The translations under genes and the position numbers were made by a program. Under the pieces are notes generated by a model. That model was not told the DNA's origin and searched no databases. It saw only the letters and a list, made by a program, of their open reading frames with translations. Positions 5,967 to 7,289 of a stretch of 7,289 nucleotides of DNA are shown one piece after another; position 1 is the first letter of the stretch, and each line of letters starts with the position of its first letter. Source of the stretch: an uncultured Bacteroidota bacterium (lineage in GTDB: Bacteria; Bacteroidota; Bacteroidia; Chitinophagales; Chitinophagaceae); the NCBI GenBank assembly GCA_903905685.1, contig CAIVHI010000468.1, positions 1-7,289 of the forward strand, in the 5' to 3' direction.

Positions 5967-7289
5967 TTAATGCTTGAAGTGGCGGGTTGCGGTGGTGACC
6001 ATCACCATGCCGTTCTCCTTGCAGAAGTTGATGCTGTCATTGTCGCGCATCGAGCCTCCGGGGTGAATCACTCCAACGATGCCAGATTCGTGTGCAAATT
6101 TTACGCAATCGTCGAATGGGAAAAATGCGTCGGAGGCGAACACGCTTCCCTGCAAATCGAAGCCCATTTGTCGCGCCTTGGCTACCGCATGACGCAGGGC
6201 GTCTATGCGGCTGGTTTGGCCGCAGCCCTTGCCAATCAACTGTTTGTTCTTAACGATGGCTATAGCGTTCGATTTAAGGTGTTTGCATACAATGTTGGCG
6301 AATACCAAATCGGCATGCTCAGCAACACTGCTTGTGCGCGCACCGCGCTCCGACCATTCCAAGTATTGGGCATTGTCAGATTCCTGAACGAGCACACCGT
6401 TGAGGATATGCCTATACTCTCCATCGCCCACCATTTGTTGCTTCTGTTTCAGGATGATGCGGTTTTTCTTGGAGCAAAGCAGCGTCAATGCATCCTGAGA
6501 AAATGCAGGAGCGATCAAGACTTCGAAAAACAGTTCATTGATTTTGGATGCCACGTCGACGGTTACTTCCCTATTGGTGGCCAGCACCCCACCAAAAGCG
6601 CTCTCGGGGTCGCCGGCGAGGGCATCGGCCCAAGCCTCGGCCAGTGTTGCACGCTCGGCAATGCCGCATACATTGGTATGCTTGGTGACTGCGAATATTG
6701 GATTTTCAAACTCGGCCACCAACCGGCACGCCGAATCGATGTCTGCAAGATTATTATAAGACAATTCTTTGCCGTTCAGTTTATCGAACATTTGGTTGAT
6801 GTCTCCGTAGAATGCGGCCGACTGGTGGGGGTTTTCACCGTAGCGCAAATTGTAACGGCCGCCAACCGACAACCTGAATTCGGGTTCATGGGTGCCTTTA
6901 TTGAAGTAGTCGGCAATGGCGATGTCGTAATGGGCGCATTCGGCAAAAGCAACGGCGGCAAAGGTGCGGCGCTCTGGGAGCGACGTATTCCCGTTGCCGC
7001 GCTCCAGCATTTCGAGCAAAGCAGGGTATTGTTTTTTGGACGCTACAACGCACACGTCTTCGAAGTTTTTGGCAGCCGCCCGAATGAGCGAGACGCCGCC
7101 AATGTCTATTTTCTCGATGATTGTCCTTTCATCGCTCGTCTGCTTCAAGGTTTCTTCAAACGGATAGAGGTCTACAATCACCAGGTCGAAAAGCGGGATG
7201 TCGTAGGCCAAAACATGTGTTTCGTCATTGGCATAACCACGGCGAGCCAATATGCCTCCGAAAATCTTGGGGTGCAGCGTTTTGACGCG
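5967..7289 (-). CDS. purH: Bifunctional AICAR formyltransferase/IMP cyclohydrolase, N terminus missing
   Basis: PurH carries out the last two steps of de novo IMP synthesis in the cytoplasm: formyl transfer from 10-formyl-THF to AICAR, then ring closure of FAICAR. The 440 residues visible begin inside the cyclohydrolase (MGS-like) domain at RVKTLHPKIFGGILARRG. Family proteins have about 65 more residues before this, outside the window. Landmarks in visible numbering are DLVIVDLYPFEET (35-47), KIDIGGVSLIRAAAKNF (60-76), the transferase motif RYGENPHQ (149-156), LSYNNLADIDSA (176-187), the catalytic Lys-His in VTKHTNVCGIA (201-211), ESAFGGVLATN (229-239), SDAFFPFDDC (386-395), HPGGSMRD (409-416) and the typical end ATRHFKH. 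The Pro found in many KHxNPCG motifs is Val here. The frame is intact, with no sign of decay. The expected total of about 505 aa is normal for the family. The reading frame continues past the TTG at 7250, which is an internal Leu codon, not a start. Confidence 0.97.
   Translation of the reverse strand, partial: RVKTLHPKIFGGILARRGYANDETHVLAYDIPLFDLVIVDLYPFEETLKQTSDERTIIEKIDIGGVSLIRAAAKNFEDVCVVASKKQYPALLEMLERGNGNTSLPERRTFAAVAFAECAHYDIAIADYFNKGTHEPEFRLSVGGRYNLRYGENPHQSAAFYGDINQMFDKLNGKELSYNNLADIDSACRLVAEFENPIFAVTKHTNVCGIAERATLAEAWADALAGDPESAFGGVLATNREVTVDVASKINELFFEVLIAPAFSQDALTLLCSKKNRIILKQKQQMVGDGEYRHILNGVLVQESDNAQYLEWSERGARTSSVAEHADLVFANIVCKHLKSNAIAIVKNKQLIGKGCGQTSRIDALRHAVAKARQMGFDLQGSVFASDAFFPFDDCVKFAHESGIVGVIHPGGSMRDNDSINFCKENGMVMVTTATRHFKH

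Noticed and set aside
1..7289. A novel defence, mobile or biosynthetic system
   Set aside because: No transposase, integrase, CRISPR repeat, toxin-antitoxin pair, nuclease-helicase module or biosynthetic cluster is visible; gene content is ordinary Bacteroidota core and envelope genes.

Overview
The window looks like chromosomal housekeeping DNA from a Bacteroidota bacterium, most likely a Chitinophagales/Chitinophagaceae-type organism. The pointers are a DUF5686-type outer-membrane protein with an N-terminal carboxypeptidase-regulatory-like domain, two SPII lipoproteins with Ser-Cys lipoboxes, a TIGR02757/DUF2400 protein, almost no Shine-Dalgarno sequences before starts, and candidate promoters of the TTG/TAnnTTTG type. 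The assignment rests on protein families recognised by eye, not on a database search.

Layout, left to right. The 5' part of a small membrane protein gene runs off the left edge on the minus strand (1-197). A tRNA-Gly(CCC) gene lies on the minus strand (427-502) and is followed at once by a strong intrinsic terminator (about 371-427). Two plus-strand genes follow: a CDP-alcohol phosphatidyltransferase-like membrane enzyme (664-1242) and a TIGR02757 protein (1474-2244), separated by 231 bases of palindrome-containing noncoding DNA. A minus-strand lipoprotein (2300-2860) converges on the TIGR02757 gene across a nested hairpin. It shares an 83-base divergent promoter region with the large plus-strand DUF5686-like gene (2944-5367). 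That gene converges on a second minus-strand lipoprotein (5362-5910) with a 6-base overlap at the stop codons. Upstream of the second lipoprotein, on the same strand, is purH (5967 to the right edge, N terminus missing), which encodes the bifunctional enzyme for the last two steps of IMP synthesis.

How the genes work together: there is no obvious multi-gene system. The only likely cotranscription is purH with the downstream lipoprotein (56-base gap). Three products are expected in the envelope (two lipoproteins and an outer-membrane beta-barrel), one is an inner-membrane lipid-head-group enzyme, and two are soluble (the TIGR02757 protein and PurH). No mobile element, CRISPR array, toxin-antitoxin pair or defence module is visible. 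The points most worth following up are the uncharacterised TIGR02757 protein, which resembles HhH-GPD DNA glycosylases around one Asp, the departure from the classic CDP-alcohol phosphotransferase motif, the shared palindromic Leu-stop of two convergent genes, and the small GC-rich palindromes between genes.
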